This document shows positions 54,027 to 62,880 of a DNA stretch of 64,000 bases, in pieces; the stretch's first letter is position 1; each line of letters begins with the position of its first letter. The translations under genes were made by a program, and so were the position numbers. The notes below the pieces were generated by a model. That model did not search any database and was not told where the DNA came from. It was given only the letters and a program-made list of their open reading frames with translations. Origin of the DNA: Clostridium sp. UBA4548 (GTDB lineage Bacteria; Bacillota; Clostridia; Clostridiales; Clostridiaceae); contig NZ_DGLI01000021.1 in the NCBI RefSeq assembly GCF_002387895.1, forward strand, positions 164,837-228,836, read 5' to 3'.

Positions 54027-54899
54027 GTGATAGAGTGCGGGATTAATAAAAGAGTAAGGTATCATGTACAAGAATTAATAGGTAATGCTGTTAGAGAGAT
54101 AAATGATAACAGGAGAAATAAAATAAATTTAGTATGGATAGAAGCAACAGGATGTTCTGGAAATATTATTTCTTTCTTAAATGCAGATGCACCCTCCTTT
54201 AACTATTTTATAACAGAGGTTGTAAATTTAAGATATACAAATAGTTTGATGTTGGCTCAAGGTGCACAAGCGTTTTTAGAATTTAATGATGTAATCAATG
54301 AGGAGTTTATATTGATTGTAGATGGAGCTATTACTGTAAAGGATAATGGTGCTTACACATATGCGGCCTATTATAATGATGAACTAATTTCAGCAGCAGA
54401 TAAGGTTTTTGCAGCGGCACAAAAGGCGCGATATATCTTGGCAGTTGGGACTTGTGCAGTGTCAGGAGGGATTTCAGCAGCAGCACCTAATCCATCAGGT
54501 TGTATGAGCTTACAGCAATTTTTAAAAGGAAAAAAAGTTATAAATCTACCTGGATGCCCTTGTCATCCAGATTGGGTTATGGGCACAATAGCAAATTTAC
54601 TATTATATGGAGAACCAGAACTAGATGACTTAAATAGGCCAAAAATGTTTTATGGAAACACTATCCATGACTATTGTGAAAGAAGGTCTTTTTTTGAAAA
54701 TAGAATTTTTGCTGAAGCTGTTGGACAGCAAGGATGTATGTTTAAATTAGGATGCCGAGGTCCAGTAACTAGAACAGATTGTCCTACGAGACGCTGGAAC
54801 GATAGAGTTAATTGGCCAGTTGGAGATAATACGCCTTGTATAGGTTGTGCACAAGTAGGGTTTCCAGATTTGATGGAGCCTTTTGTAAGAATGGAGTAA
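54027..54899 (+). CDS. [NiFe] hydrogenase small subunit, no Tat signal
   Basis: This 290-residue protein carries the Fe-S clusters that take electrons from the nickel-iron site. Distal cluster ligands are His214, Cys217, Cys237 and Cys243; medial ligands are Cys252, Cys271 and Cys274. For the proximal cluster Cys43, Cys143 (GTCA) and Cys177 (PGCPCHP) are present, but the usual CxxC is reduced to a single cysteine (ATGC), and an extra Cys179 is seen. There is no twin-arginine signal peptide or membrane anchor, so the enzyme should stay in the cytosol. The start GTG 54027 lies six bases after AGGAGGA. The large subunit follows. Confidence 0.93.
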   Translation: MIECGINKRVRYHVQELIGNAVREINDNRRNKINLVWIEATGCSGNIISFLNADAPSFNYFITEVVNLRYTNSLMLAQGAQAFLEFNDVINEEFILIVDGAITVKDNGAYTYAAYYNDELISAADKVFAAAQKARYILAVGTCAVSGGISAAAPNPSGCMSLQQFLKGKKVINLPGCPCHPDWVMGTIANLLLYGEPELDDLNRPKMFYGNTIHDYCERRSFFENRIFAEAVGQQGCMFKLGCRGPVTRTDCPTRRWNDRVNWPVGDNTPCIGCAQVGFPDLMEPFVRME

Positions 54900-54911
54900 G
54901 GAGGGAGGGTT

Positions 54912-56318
54912 TTGGCTACAAAAGTAATAATAAATCCTATTACCAGAATAAGTGGTTATTTGCAAATAGAAGTTGAAATTGAAAACAATGTAGTGGTAGA
55001 GGCTAAAAGTCAAGGAATGATGTTTAGAGGCTTTGAAAAGATGCTAAAGGGTAGGGTACCTACCGATGCAATATATTTTACAGAGAGAATATGTGGTATA
55101 TGTTCTACAGCTCATGGGCTTGTATCGGCTAGAGCTTTGGAAAATGCTTTAAAGATTACGCCATCATTAAATGAAAGAATTTTAAGAGATATAATGCATA
55201 GTAGTGAATTTATTCAAAATCACTTAAGGCACTTTTATCAATTTGTACTTCCAGATTATGTAGGGAATATTGGGGTAGATCCGGTATTTGAAGTAATAAG
55301 TAAGGATTATAGAATCCCAGAAAAAGATAGTGAGAGACTTCGAGAAGATTACTTTTTATCTATAGAAGTAAGTAAAAAAGCACATCAGCTATTAGCGCTC
55401 CTTGGAGGTAAGGCACCTCATACCCATGGGGTTTTTGTTGGCGGAGTCACTTGCACAATAAATGCTGAAAAAGTGTTAGAGGCCCAAGGAATAGTTGCAG
55501 AATTAATAGATTTTATTGAAAATAGGATGATAACAGATGTTAACACCATAGGCAAATATTATGGGGATTATTATGAAATCGGAGAAAGTAGCGGAAATTT
55601 TATGTCTTACGGACTTTTTGATAGTTACGCGGATATAAAGTATGTGCCAAGAAAAATTATTTTGAATAACGGGAAAGAGTTAGATATCGAACCAGAAAAA
55701 ATAACACAAAATATTTATAATAGCTGGTATTCCTCAGAGGAAGAGCAATTTGGCGTGGGGAATGATAATTGGCAGGCTAATCCACAAAAAGCTACAGGGT
55801 ATAGTTGGATTAAAGCTCCAAGATATGACGGCATGCCAATGGAAGTAGGGCCTTTGGCAAGGATGTATATTTCAGGATTATATAGAGAAGGGAGTTCCAC
55901 AATGAATAGGCTCATGGCTAGAGCTCTAGAAGCAAGAGAAATAGCTGAAGGGATAAAGATGCTTCTTCAAAGGGTAAGAATTGAACCTCTAAGTTTCAAG
56001 AAATTTTCCATGCCAACAGAAGCCTTAGGATTTGATCTTCATGATACTACAAGAGGAGCATTAGCACATTTTGTTGGAATAAAAGATAAGGTTATTGACA
56101 GGTATACTATTATAACGCCTAGTGGATGGAACTTATCACCTACAGATTCTATGGGAGTAAAGGGAACCTTAGAGGAAGCACTGATAGGAACCTTTATAAA
56201 TAACCCTAATGACCCTATAGAATTAGGAAGGATAGTAAGAAGTTTTGATCCTTGTGTATCCTGTGGTACGCATGTAGTATCTAATAAAGCATCAGTTGTG
56301 GAGATTAGGGTGGTTTAA
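54912..56318 (+). CDS. [NiFe] hydrogenase large subunit
   Basis: This 468-residue protein holds the nickel-iron active site. The metal cysteines are Cys61 and Cys64 (RICGICSTAH) and Cys448 and Cys451 (DPCVSCGTH). A 14-residue extension follows His454 and should be removed by the endopeptidase encoded next. The fold is typical of uptake-type enzymes of about 470-570 residues, at the short end. The start is TTG 54912 after GGGAGGG. The subgroup cannot be assigned by eye. Confidence 0.95.
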   Translation: MATKVIINPITRISGYLQIEVEIENNVVVEAKSQGMMFRGFEKMLKGRVPTDAIYFTERICGICSTAHGLVSARALENALKITPSLNERILRDIMHSSEFIQNHLRHFYQFVLPDYVGNIGVDPVFEVISKDYRIPEKDSERLREDYFLSIEVSKKAHQLLALLGGKAPHTHGVFVGGVTCTINAEKVLEAQGIVAELIDFIENRMITDVNTIGKYYGDYYEIGESSGNFMSYGLFDSYADIKYVPRKIILNNGKELDIEPEKITQNIYNSWYSSEEEQFGVGNDNWQANPQKATGYSWIKAPRYDGMPMEVGPLARMYISGLYREGSSTMNRLMARALEAREIAEGIKMLLQRVRIEPLSFKKFSMPTEALGFDLHDTTRGALAHFVGIKDKVIDRYTIITPSGWNLSPTDSMGVKGTLEEALIGTFINNPNDPIELGRIVRSFDPCVSCGTHVVSNKASVVEIRVV

Positions 56319-56776
56319 TGAAAATTAAGGTAGTTGGTATAGGAAATAGAATTATGAAGGATGACTCTATAGGTATAAGAATAGCTGAAGCTTTAGAAGG
56401 AGAGTTAAAGGATTTGGGTATAGAAGTCATTATTGGAGAAACGGATATAGAATACACTTTAAACTCTATTAATGCAGGTGATTATGTTGTAATTCTTGAC
56501 TCAAGTATTTTAGATTTAAAGCCAGGAGAAGTTTCTATTTTTGATATAAAGAAATTAAAGCAATTTAGTCATAAAGGCTATTCCATGCACCAAATGAGTT
56601 TAGTTAAAATATTAAGTTGTTTTACATTTATGCAAGTCGAGGGTATTCTCATTACTGTTGAAGCAGCAGAAATTGATTTCGGTATAGAATTAAGTGAGGT
56701 GTTGACTCAGAGATTTCATGAGATTAAAGGTCAGGTTTTTGAGGAAATAAAGCTACAAGTTAAGGGAGGAATGTAA
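56318..56776 (+). CDS. Hydrogenase maturation endopeptidase (HyaD/HupD type)
   Basis: This 152-residue protease should clip the C-terminal extension of the large subunit once nickel is in place. It has the family start GIGNRIMKDDSIGI (residues 7-20) with the metal-binding Asp, and VILDSSILDLKPG (about 64-76) with the second Asp. A histidine near residue 91 (YSMHQMS) may be the third ligand. It overlaps the large-subunit stop by one base, which matches its role. Confidence 0.92.
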   Translation: MKIKVVGIGNRIMKDDSIGIRIAEALEGELKDLGIEVIIGETDIEYTLNSINAGDYVVILDSSILDLKPGEVSIFDIKKLKQFSHKGYSMHQMSLVKILSCFTFMQVEGILITVEAAEIDFGIELSEVLTQRFHEIKGQVFEEIKLQVKGGM

Positions 56777-57031
56777 ATGCATGATTCATTTCTTATGCAA
56801 AATATAATTAAAGCTCTTAAAGATATCTGCAAGAATAATAATTTTGTAAGAATAAAAAGTGTCCAAATTACGGTTAATTGGGATAGCCATATAACTCAAC
56901 AGGATTTAAGAGAGCATTTAATGGAACTATGTGATGAATATATTAATAAAGATACTATAGTAGTAGTAGTCTTTGGAGATGTGCCAGAACTTATAGCAAA
57001 GATAGATTATATAGAAGGAGAAGAAGGTTAG
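56777..57031 (+). CDS. hypA: HypA-like protein lacking the zinc-binding domain
   Basis: This 84-residue protein matches the nickel-binding half of HypA. It begins Met-His, the HypA nickel-binding start, and has IKSVQITVNWDSHIT in the place of the family's beta strand, ending with IDYIEGEEG. HypA normally has about 113 residues with a CxxC...CxxC zinc loop. Here there are only two cysteines (residues 17 and 51), none in CxxC, so the zinc domain is missing. The gene starts directly after the endopeptidase stop and ends directly at the hypF start. It could work in a reduced way or be a different small partner. Confidence 0.65.
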   Translation: MHDSFLMQNIIKALKDICKNNNFVRIKSVQITVNWDSHITQQDLREHLMELCDEYINKDTIVVVVFGDVPELIAKIDYIEGEEG

Positions 57032-59335
57032 TTGATTTATAGATATGTTATTAAAATATATGGAATAGTCCAAGGTGTGGGATTTAGGCCCTATGTCTAT
57101 AACTTAGCTATAAAAAACTCTGTAAAGGGATGGGTGAGTAATGAAGGCTCATCCCTTGTTATAGATATAGAAGGAAGTCGAGAGAAAATAAGAAAAGTGC
57201 TATTGGCTATAGTTAAAAACCCACCAACAATGGCAAAAATAAAAAGAGTTAAAGGTAAAAGACAAGAAGTTGTTAGTTATTCGAGCTTTATCATAAAAGA
57301 AAGTGAAATAAGTGAAGACGGTGAAAAATATTTGTTAGGTGATATTGCAATTTGTGGAGATTGTCTTGAGGAAATTAATAATGAAAACTCCATTTGGTAT
57401 AACTATCCCTTCACAAGTTGTACAAACTGTGGACCTAGATATTCCATTATGAATACTTTTCCCTATGATCGAGATACCACAAATATGGAAGAGTTCGTAA
57501 TGTGTGAACGGTGTAGGGAAATGTATAAGGCTCCAAAGAATAGGAGGTTTCATGCACAAACTATTTCTTGTCCAAATTGTGGTCCAATTATTACTGTAAC
57601 TAATAATAAAGGTGACATTGTAAAATGCAAGGATGAAATTCAATACACTAGAGAATTGATTAAATGTGGCAAAATACTAGTTATAAAGGGAATAGGAGGT
57701 TTTCATCTATGTTGTAATGCATTTGATAATATGTCGGTGGATAAGCTTAGAAACAGAAAGAATAGACCACATAAACCTTTTGCGTTGATGATGAAGGATA
57801 TAGATACGGTTAAGCAGTATGTTGAAGTTTCATATATAGAGGAAGAATTATTAAAATCACCGGCAGCACCTATTGTTTTACTAAAAGTTAAAGAGGATAA
57901 ATCTATAAGAAAAATTTCAGAAAGTGTTGCTCCTAAGATGAAGTATTTAGGGATAATGTTACCCTACACTCCACTACATCATTTGCTTTTTAAGGAAGGT
58001 GTGGAGTGCTTGGTGATGACAAGTGGGAATATCAGTGGAGGAACTGTTGAATATAATAACTCTAAAGCTTTAGATAATTTAAGCCACATTGGGGATTACT
58101 TTTTAATTCATAATAGAAATATAAATATACCTATAGATGATTCCGTTGCAAAAGTAATTAAGGATAAGGTTTTAATCAGTAGAATAGGAAGAGGATATGC
58201 ACCTTATTACATAGATTTAGATATAGAAAAAAATATTTTAGCTTTAGGAAGTGAAATGAAAAATACTTTTGCATTAAGTAGTAATGAGGCAGCTTTATTA
58301 AGCCAGTATACGGGAGATTTAAAGAACTTTGGTGTATATGAGGAGTACATTCATAGTATAAATAATATGAAAAAGATACTTAACTATGAACCAAATTATG
58401 TAGTAGTAGATAAGCACCCCGGATTTATTTATCGGGGATATAAACAGAAAAATTTAACTAAGATATTAGAAGTTCAGCATCATTTTGCCCATATGGTAAG
58501 CTCCATGGTAGAGCATCACATCAACCATGAAGTTATTGGGGTTATATATGATGGAGTAGGTTATGGTGATGATGGACAACTTTGGGGAGGCGAATTTTTC
58601 ATAGGAGACAGAAAAAACTACCAACGGGTATGTCAATATAAATACATTAAGATTCAAGGTGGTGATAAGGCTACAGAAAAAATATATAAGATTGCTTTAA
58701 GCTTTATTGAGGAAATTCAACATAAAGAAATAAAGGCTTATGTCATGGAAGAAGTGCGTAAGTATTTAAAAGAAAGCTTACATGATAAAGAAATAGAAGT
58801 ACGGTTGAAAAATCATAAGCTTTCTCTAGTTAACAATGTTAATTGTTATAGAACTTCTAGTGTAGGTAGAATTTTTGATGCTGTAGCTTCGATTTTAGGG
58901 GTTAGACAAGAAATAAGTTATGATGGACAAGGTGCCATAGAGCTAGAAGCTCTAGTTATAAAAGGCATTAAGGAAAGTTATAACTATAGTGTTTTTGAAG
59001 AAAAGGGCTTTAGGTATATAGATATATTACCTGCAATTGAGGAGATTATTATGGATAAGAGTAGTGGGATTTCAGTAGAAATTACTGCTACCAAGTTTCA
59101 TAATACCTTAATTAATATTACTGTAGATATGGTAAAGATAATTAGCAGTTCAACAGGACTATACTCTGTGGTGTTAAGTGGTGGAGTTTTTGAAAATAGA
59201 TACCTACTAGAGAGTATAACTAATAAACTAGAAGATGAAAGCTTTAAGGTATATTTTAATGAAAAAATTCCAATTAGTGATAGTGGAATGTCAGTTGGAC
59301 AGTTGGCTATTGCAAAAGAAATAATAGAAGGGTGA
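57032..59335 (+). CDS. hypF: Carbamoyltransferase HypF
   Basis: HypF makes the cyanide ligands of the active-site iron from carbamoyl phosphate, together with HypE. The 767-residue protein has all the usual parts in order: acylphosphatase domain with GVGFRPYVYN (about residues 12-21), two zinc fingers (CGDC with CTNCGP, then CERC with CPNCGP, about 110-185), a YrdC-like domain (about 200-385) and a Kae1-like domain with VQHHFAHM. The start is TTG 57032, right after hypA. The length is normal. Confidence 0.95.
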   Translation: MIYRYVIKIYGIVQGVGFRPYVYNLAIKNSVKGWVSNEGSSLVIDIEGSREKIRKVLLAIVKNPPTMAKIKRVKGKRQEVVSYSSFIIKESEISEDGEKYLLGDIAICGDCLEEINNENSIWYNYPFTSCTNCGPRYSIMNTFPYDRDTTNMEEFVMCERCREMYKAPKNRRFHAQTISCPNCGPIITVTNNKGDIVKCKDEIQYTRELIKCGKILVIKGIGGFHLCCNAFDNMSVDKLRNRKNRPHKPFALMMKDIDTVKQYVEVSYIEEELLKSPAAPIVLLKVKEDKSIRKISESVAPKMKYLGIMLPYTPLHHLLFKEGVECLVMTSGNISGGTVEYNNSKALDNLSHIGDYFLIHNRNINIPIDDSVAKVIKDKVLISRIGRGYAPYYIDLDIEKNILALGSEMKNTFALSSNEAALLSQYTGDLKNFGVYEEYIHSINNMKKILNYEPNYVVVDKHPGFIYRGYKQKNLTKILEVQHHFAHMVSSMVEHHINHEVIGVIYDGVGYGDDGQLWGGEFFIGDRKNYQRVCQYKYIKIQGGDKATEKIYKIALSFIEEIQHKEIKAYVMEEVRKYLKESLHDKEIEVRLKNHKLSLVNNVNCYRTSSVGRIFDAVASILGVRQEISYDGQGAIELEALVIKGIKESYNYSVFEEKGFRYIDILPAIEEIIMDKSSGISVEITATKFHNTLINITVDMVKIISSSTGLYSVVLSGGVFENRYLLESITNKLEDESFKVYFNEKIPISDSGMSVGQLAIAKEIIEG

Positions 59336-59339
59336 TTTT

Positions 59340-59576
59340 ATGTGCTTGGCAGTATCAGGGGAAGTGTTAGAGGTTAAAGAAAATAATGCCTTAGTAAATA
59401 TCAGGGGGATTCAGATAAAGGTTGATATAAGTTTAATAGATAACCCTGAAATAGGAGAGTATATTTTAATTCACGGAGGCTTTGGAATACAAAAAATTAA
59501 TGAGGATTATCATAATTTTCTCCAAGAAACCATAGAACACATCTATTATGAATTTGGGGGAGATATGGATGAATGA
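59340..59576 (+). CDS. hypC: HypC/HybG chaperone
   Basis: HypC shuttles the iron complex between HypD and the large subunit. The 78-residue protein starts MCLAV, with the essential Cys2, and has the HypC core VNIRGIQIKVDISLI and GEYILIHGGFGIQKI. It starts four bases after hypF and its stop overlaps the hypD start. Confidence 0.93.
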   Translation: MCLAVSGEVLEVKENNALVNIRGIQIKVDISLIDNPEIGEYILIHGGFGIQKINEDYHNFLQETIEHIYYEFGGDMDE

Positions 59577-60657
59577 AAGGCTAAGCCTACTAATAAAAAA
59601 AATATGGGAACTAAGCAGTAAAATCTCAAAGAGGGAAATTAATATAATGGAGGTTTGCGGGACTCATACTCATGTTATATATGAAACTGGAATAAGGGAA
59701 CTACTACCTAAAAAATTAAACCTTATATCAGGTCCAGGTTGCCCTGTTTGTGTAACTCCTGGAAGCTTTGTAGATAATGCTATAGAAATAGGGAAGTCAG
59801 GCACCACTATAGTAACTTTTGGAGATATAGCTAAGGTGAGGGGAACAAGTACTTCTCTTTGGGAGGAAAGAAAAAATGGGGTAGACTTAAAAATTATTTA
59901 CTCTTTGGACAATGTGATGCAGCTATGCAAGGAAAGTAAGGAAAAAGCATTTGTATTTTTGGGCATTGGCTTTGAGACTACAGCACCCTTAATTGGAACT
60001 ATAATAGAAAGAGCATACAAGGAAAACATTAAAAATCTTTACTTTTATAATTCTATAAAAACAATGCCTCCCATATTAGAGGAAATTCTTACAACTACGT
60101 CATCAATAGATGGCTTTATTTTACCAGGACATGTGGCGGTTATTCAAGGTGAAAATGACCTTGCTAAGCTATTTAGTAATAATAATATACCGGGTGTTAT
60201 AGCAGGCTTTACCTTTGAAGATATGGTACTCTCCATATACTATATTCTAAGAGCATTGTATAGCTTAGAAAGGAGAGATAATGATATAACTTTCTATAAT
60301 ATATATAAGTCCTGTGTAAGTGTTGAAGGAAATGTAAGGGCTAAAAACATATTAAAGGAAGTTTTTAAAGTGGAGGATGGATTGTGGAGAGGCATTGGTT
60401 ATATAAAAAATTCAGCTTTAGTTATGAACCCTAAGTATAAGAATTTTAATGCTATAGATAAGTTTTCTCTTCATAATACAATTCACCTAAAGGAAGGTAG
60501 TACTTCAGGGTGTAGATGCACAGAGGTAATAATGGGTATGATTCAACCCAATCAGTGTACTCTTTTTAAGCATGTATGTAATAGTGAAAACCCTCTGGGT
60601 CCCTGTATGGTATCTATAGAAGGGTCTTGCTATTGTGCATATAAATTTGAAGCTTAG
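59569..60657 (+). CDS. hypD: Fe-S protein HypD
   Basis: HypD is the 4Fe-4S scaffold on which the Fe(CN)2CO group is built. The 362-residue protein has Cys30 (CGTHTH), GPGCPVC (Cys58 and Cys61) and the C-terminal cysteine cluster around GCRCTE, CTLF, NPLGPC and CYC. I use ATG 59569, seven bases after GGGGGAG, instead of the in-frame ATG 59548. It overlaps hypC by eight bases. Confidence 0.95.
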   Translation: MNERLSLLIKKIWELSSKISKREINIMEVCGTHTHVIYETGIRELLPKKLNLISGPGCPVCVTPGSFVDNAIEIGKSGTTIVTFGDIAKVRGTSTSLWEERKNGVDLKIIYSLDNVMQLCKESKEKAFVFLGIGFETTAPLIGTIIERAYKENIKNLYFYNSIKTMPPILEEILTTTSSIDGFILPGHVAVIQGENDLAKLFSNNNIPGVIAGFTFEDMVLSIYYILRALYSLERRDNDITFYNIYKSCVSVEGNVRAKNILKEVFKVEDGLWRGIGYIKNSALVMNPKYKNFNAIDKFSLHNTIHLKEGSTSGCRCTEVIMGMIQPNQCTLFKHVCNSENPLGPCMVSIEGSCYCAYKFEA

Positions 60658-60816
60658 GCATCTTCAAAAAATAAACAAGTCAGTATGTTTGTCTATTTTG
60701 AGTTATACTTCGTCAACAGAACCCATAGATAGCTCTACTATCTATGGAACCTGTTTTCTTGTCTAACTCAAAATATCCTTCACATCTTTGACTTGCTATT
60801 TATTTTCAAATGCCTT
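60656..60816. repeat. Dispersed inverted-repeat element, copy C, inside the hyp operon
   Basis: About 160 bases between hypD and hypE. The outer arms are AGGCATCTTCAAAAAATAAA and TATTTATTTTCAAATGCCTT. Further inside, CAAGTCAGTATG and TTGACTTG match copy A. The middle has a nested hairpin (CCATAGATAG at 60723-60732 with CTATCTATGG at 60738-60747, flanked by AACAG and CTGTT) and TTTTGAGTTA pairing with TAACTCAAAA. It begins at the hypD stop. Confidence 0.75.
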
Positions 60817-60832
60817 AGTTTATGGAGGAATT

Positions 60833-61825
60833 ATGGATAGAATTGGTTTAATTCATGGAGAAGGTGGAAAGCATACACAAGAATTAATAAAAGAGCTTTT
60901 TTATAAGGAGTTTTTTAATGAAACCTTGATTAAGGATAAGGATTCAGCTATTTTAGCAGTAACATCAAATAAGATAGCATTTACTACAGATTCTTTTGTG
61001 GTAAATCCAATATTTTTTAGTGGTGGAGACATAGGTAGGCTCTGCATATCAGGAACTGTAAATGACTTAGTGACTTCTTTTGCTGTTCCAAAGTTTATAA
61101 GCTTAAGTTTCATTATAGAAGAAGGGTTTCCAGTTGCAGAATTAAGAAAAATAGTAACATCTATAAAGGAAGCTGCTGAAGAAGCTGAAGTTATAATTGC
61201 TACTGGGGATACTAAGGTAGTGGAGAGAGGAAATGCTCAGGGAATTTTTATTAACACTTCTGGCATAGGTTTTGTTGAGTATGAACTTAATGATAACATA
61301 GAACCTGGAGATAAGGTGATTTTAACTTCTAATATTGGAGAGCATGGAACTGCTATTGCTGTGGAAAGGTATGGGTTCCAAGTGGTAGGAGATATAAAAA
61401 GTGATGTAAGACCTTTGAATAACTTAATTAAAGTTTTATGGGAATATAAAGAGGATATAAGGCTTTTAAAAGATCCAACTAGGGGTGGAATTGGACAGTG
61501 TTTTAATGAAATTTCATCAAAATATAAAATAGGGTTAAATATTAATGAATGGAATATTCCTATAAGAAGTGAAGTTAGAACCCTAAATGAAATTATCGGA
61601 TTAGATCTATACTATCTGGCATCAGAGGGAGCTATGCTTCTTATAGTAAAAGAAAAAAGTGCTAATAAAGTAATTGATAAACTAAAAAAATGTGAAGATT
61701 ATAAAGAATCATCTATTGTTGGTGAAATTACTGTGGAGCATGAAAAAGTTGTTTTAAAAAATAAATTTGGAGGAAAACGAATATTACAAGAATTAGATTC
61801 TATAATGCTGCCGAGGATATGCTAA
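60833..61825 (+). CDS. hypE: Hydrogenase maturation factor HypE
   Basis: HypE dehydrates the carbamoyl group from HypF to cyanide at its C-terminal cysteine. The 330-residue protein ends PRIC, with Cys330, as in the family. Ligand-binding blocks such as TTDSFVVNP and GGDIGRL (about residues 51-69), GDTKVVERG, and DPTRGGIG are present. The start is ATG 60833, five bases after GGAGG (60824-60828). It is separated from hypD by the repeat element, so its expression may differ from that of the other hyp genes. Confidence 0.95.
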   Translation: MDRIGLIHGEGGKHTQELIKELFYKEFFNETLIKDKDSAILAVTSNKIAFTTDSFVVNPIFFSGGDIGRLCISGTVNDLVTSFAVPKFISLSFIIEEGFPVAELRKIVTSIKEAAEEAEVIIATGDTKVVERGNAQGIFINTSGIGFVEYELNDNIEPGDKVILTSNIGEHGTAIAVERYGFQVVGDIKSDVRPLNNLIKVLWEYKEDIRLLKDPTRGGIGQCFNEISSKYKIGLNINEWNIPIRSEVRTLNEIIGLDLYYLASEGAMLLIVKEKSANKVIDKLKKCEDYKESSIVGEITVEHEKVVLKNKFGGKRILQELDSIMLPRIC

Positions 61826-61832
61826 TAGGAAA

Positions 61833-61870
61833 TAAGAGGTTGTTTCAATATTATAGAAACAACCTCTTAC
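61833..61870. terminator. Stem-loop after the hydrogenase operon
   Basis: TAAGAGGTTGTTTC pairs perfectly with GAAACAACCTCTTA around nine bases, eight bases after hypE. The following T tract is poor. It lies between hypE and the minus-strand TetR gene. Confidence 0.7.
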
Positions 61871-61898
61871 CATTACATAGTATAGCTAATAATTAAAT

Positions 61899-62591
61899 TT
61901 ATTTGAACTCTGTAAATTCAGGAATCATATTTTTTGCTTTTAAATTATAATAGTGTAAATTATTTTTTATGTAATCTACAATAATTTCAAGTGAGGTATC
62001 TTTATCATATCCATCAATATTATTTGTAACCTTCATCAATAATCCTTCAAAGAAAATAATTATAGTTCTACTTAATTCCTCTAAATCTTCTTTTCTAATA
62101 TAGCTATCATCAACACAAACCTTAAGAATTGCAATATCTCGGTCGATTATACAATCTTTATTTAGCATAGGTAGTAAAACCTGTGGTAATTCGTGAAACT
62201 CATCAGGATAAAGATCATAGTAGTGCTTCATTGTATCCTGAACACTATGAGGTTTTTGGTCAAGAAATAAAGATTTAAATATTCTTGGATTGCTAAAGGC
62301 ATGAATAGAAAAGCATCTCCAGATTTCTAAATAGTTTCTTAATGAAGAGTATCCTTCGTTTATATAGTTAGGTAAATCATGAATGTATTCATTGTAATAC
62401 TTCATGCTAGCAAAAAAGATTATGTGATTTAAGTTGTTAAAGTACTTATATGCAGTTGCCACATTATAGCCCGTAAGTTGAGCTACACGTCTCGCAGTTA
62501 CATTTTCAATACCTTCTTCGGCTATGAGTTTCTTTGTTGCATTAACAAATGAAAGCATCATTTCTTTTTTTTCCATTGCTGACTTAGTCAT
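61899..62591 (-). CDS. TetR-family transcriptional regulator
   Basis: This protein of 230 residues has an N-terminal HTH of the TetR/AcrR type: AEEGIENVTARRVAQLTGYN (about residues 24-43), then VATAYKYFNN. The C-terminal ligand domain is helical. I use ATG 62591, eight bases after AAGGGG on the minus strand, over ATG 62612. It diverges from the BCCT transporter gene, a usual target arrangement, and is convergent with hypE. Confidence 0.88.
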   Translation of the reverse strand: MTKSAMEKKEMMLSFVNATKKLIAEEGIENVTARRVAQLTGYNVATAYKYFNNLNHIIFFASMKYYNEYIHDLPNYINEGYSSLRNYLEIWRCFSIHAFSNPRIFKSLFLDQKPHSVQDTMKHYYDLYPDEFHELPQVLLPMLNKDCIIDRDIAILKVCVDDSYIRKEDLEELSRTIIIFFEGLLMKVTNNIDGYDKDTSLEIIVDYIKNNLHYYNLKAKNMIPEFTEFK

Positions 62592-62715
62592 AAGAATATC
62601 CCCTTTTCCCATAATATATATAGCGTTTATTATAGCACAAGTTGTGAGCGGAATAAATTATTATTTTTAAGAATTTGAGAAATTTTTAACACATTTTATA
62701 TAGCTTGAAAATATA

Positions 62716-62753
62716 CATCATTATATAAAGACAAATAGTATTGTTATATGATG
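62716..62753. promoter_or_regulatory. Possible operator between TetR and BCCT genes
   Basis: An imperfect inverted repeat (CATCATTATATAA at 62716-62728, TTATATGATG at 62744-62753) lies midway between the divergent TetR and BCCT genes. Confidence 0.3.
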
Positions 62754-62880
62754 ATTATGGTGTAAAATTAGAGATAGATATGTATATACGCACTAAGGTA
62801 ATTTAAAATAAAAGTTAGTTAATGTATGAACATATGTATTTTAGTGCATGATTAAAATATTTAAAATTGGAGCTAAACAA

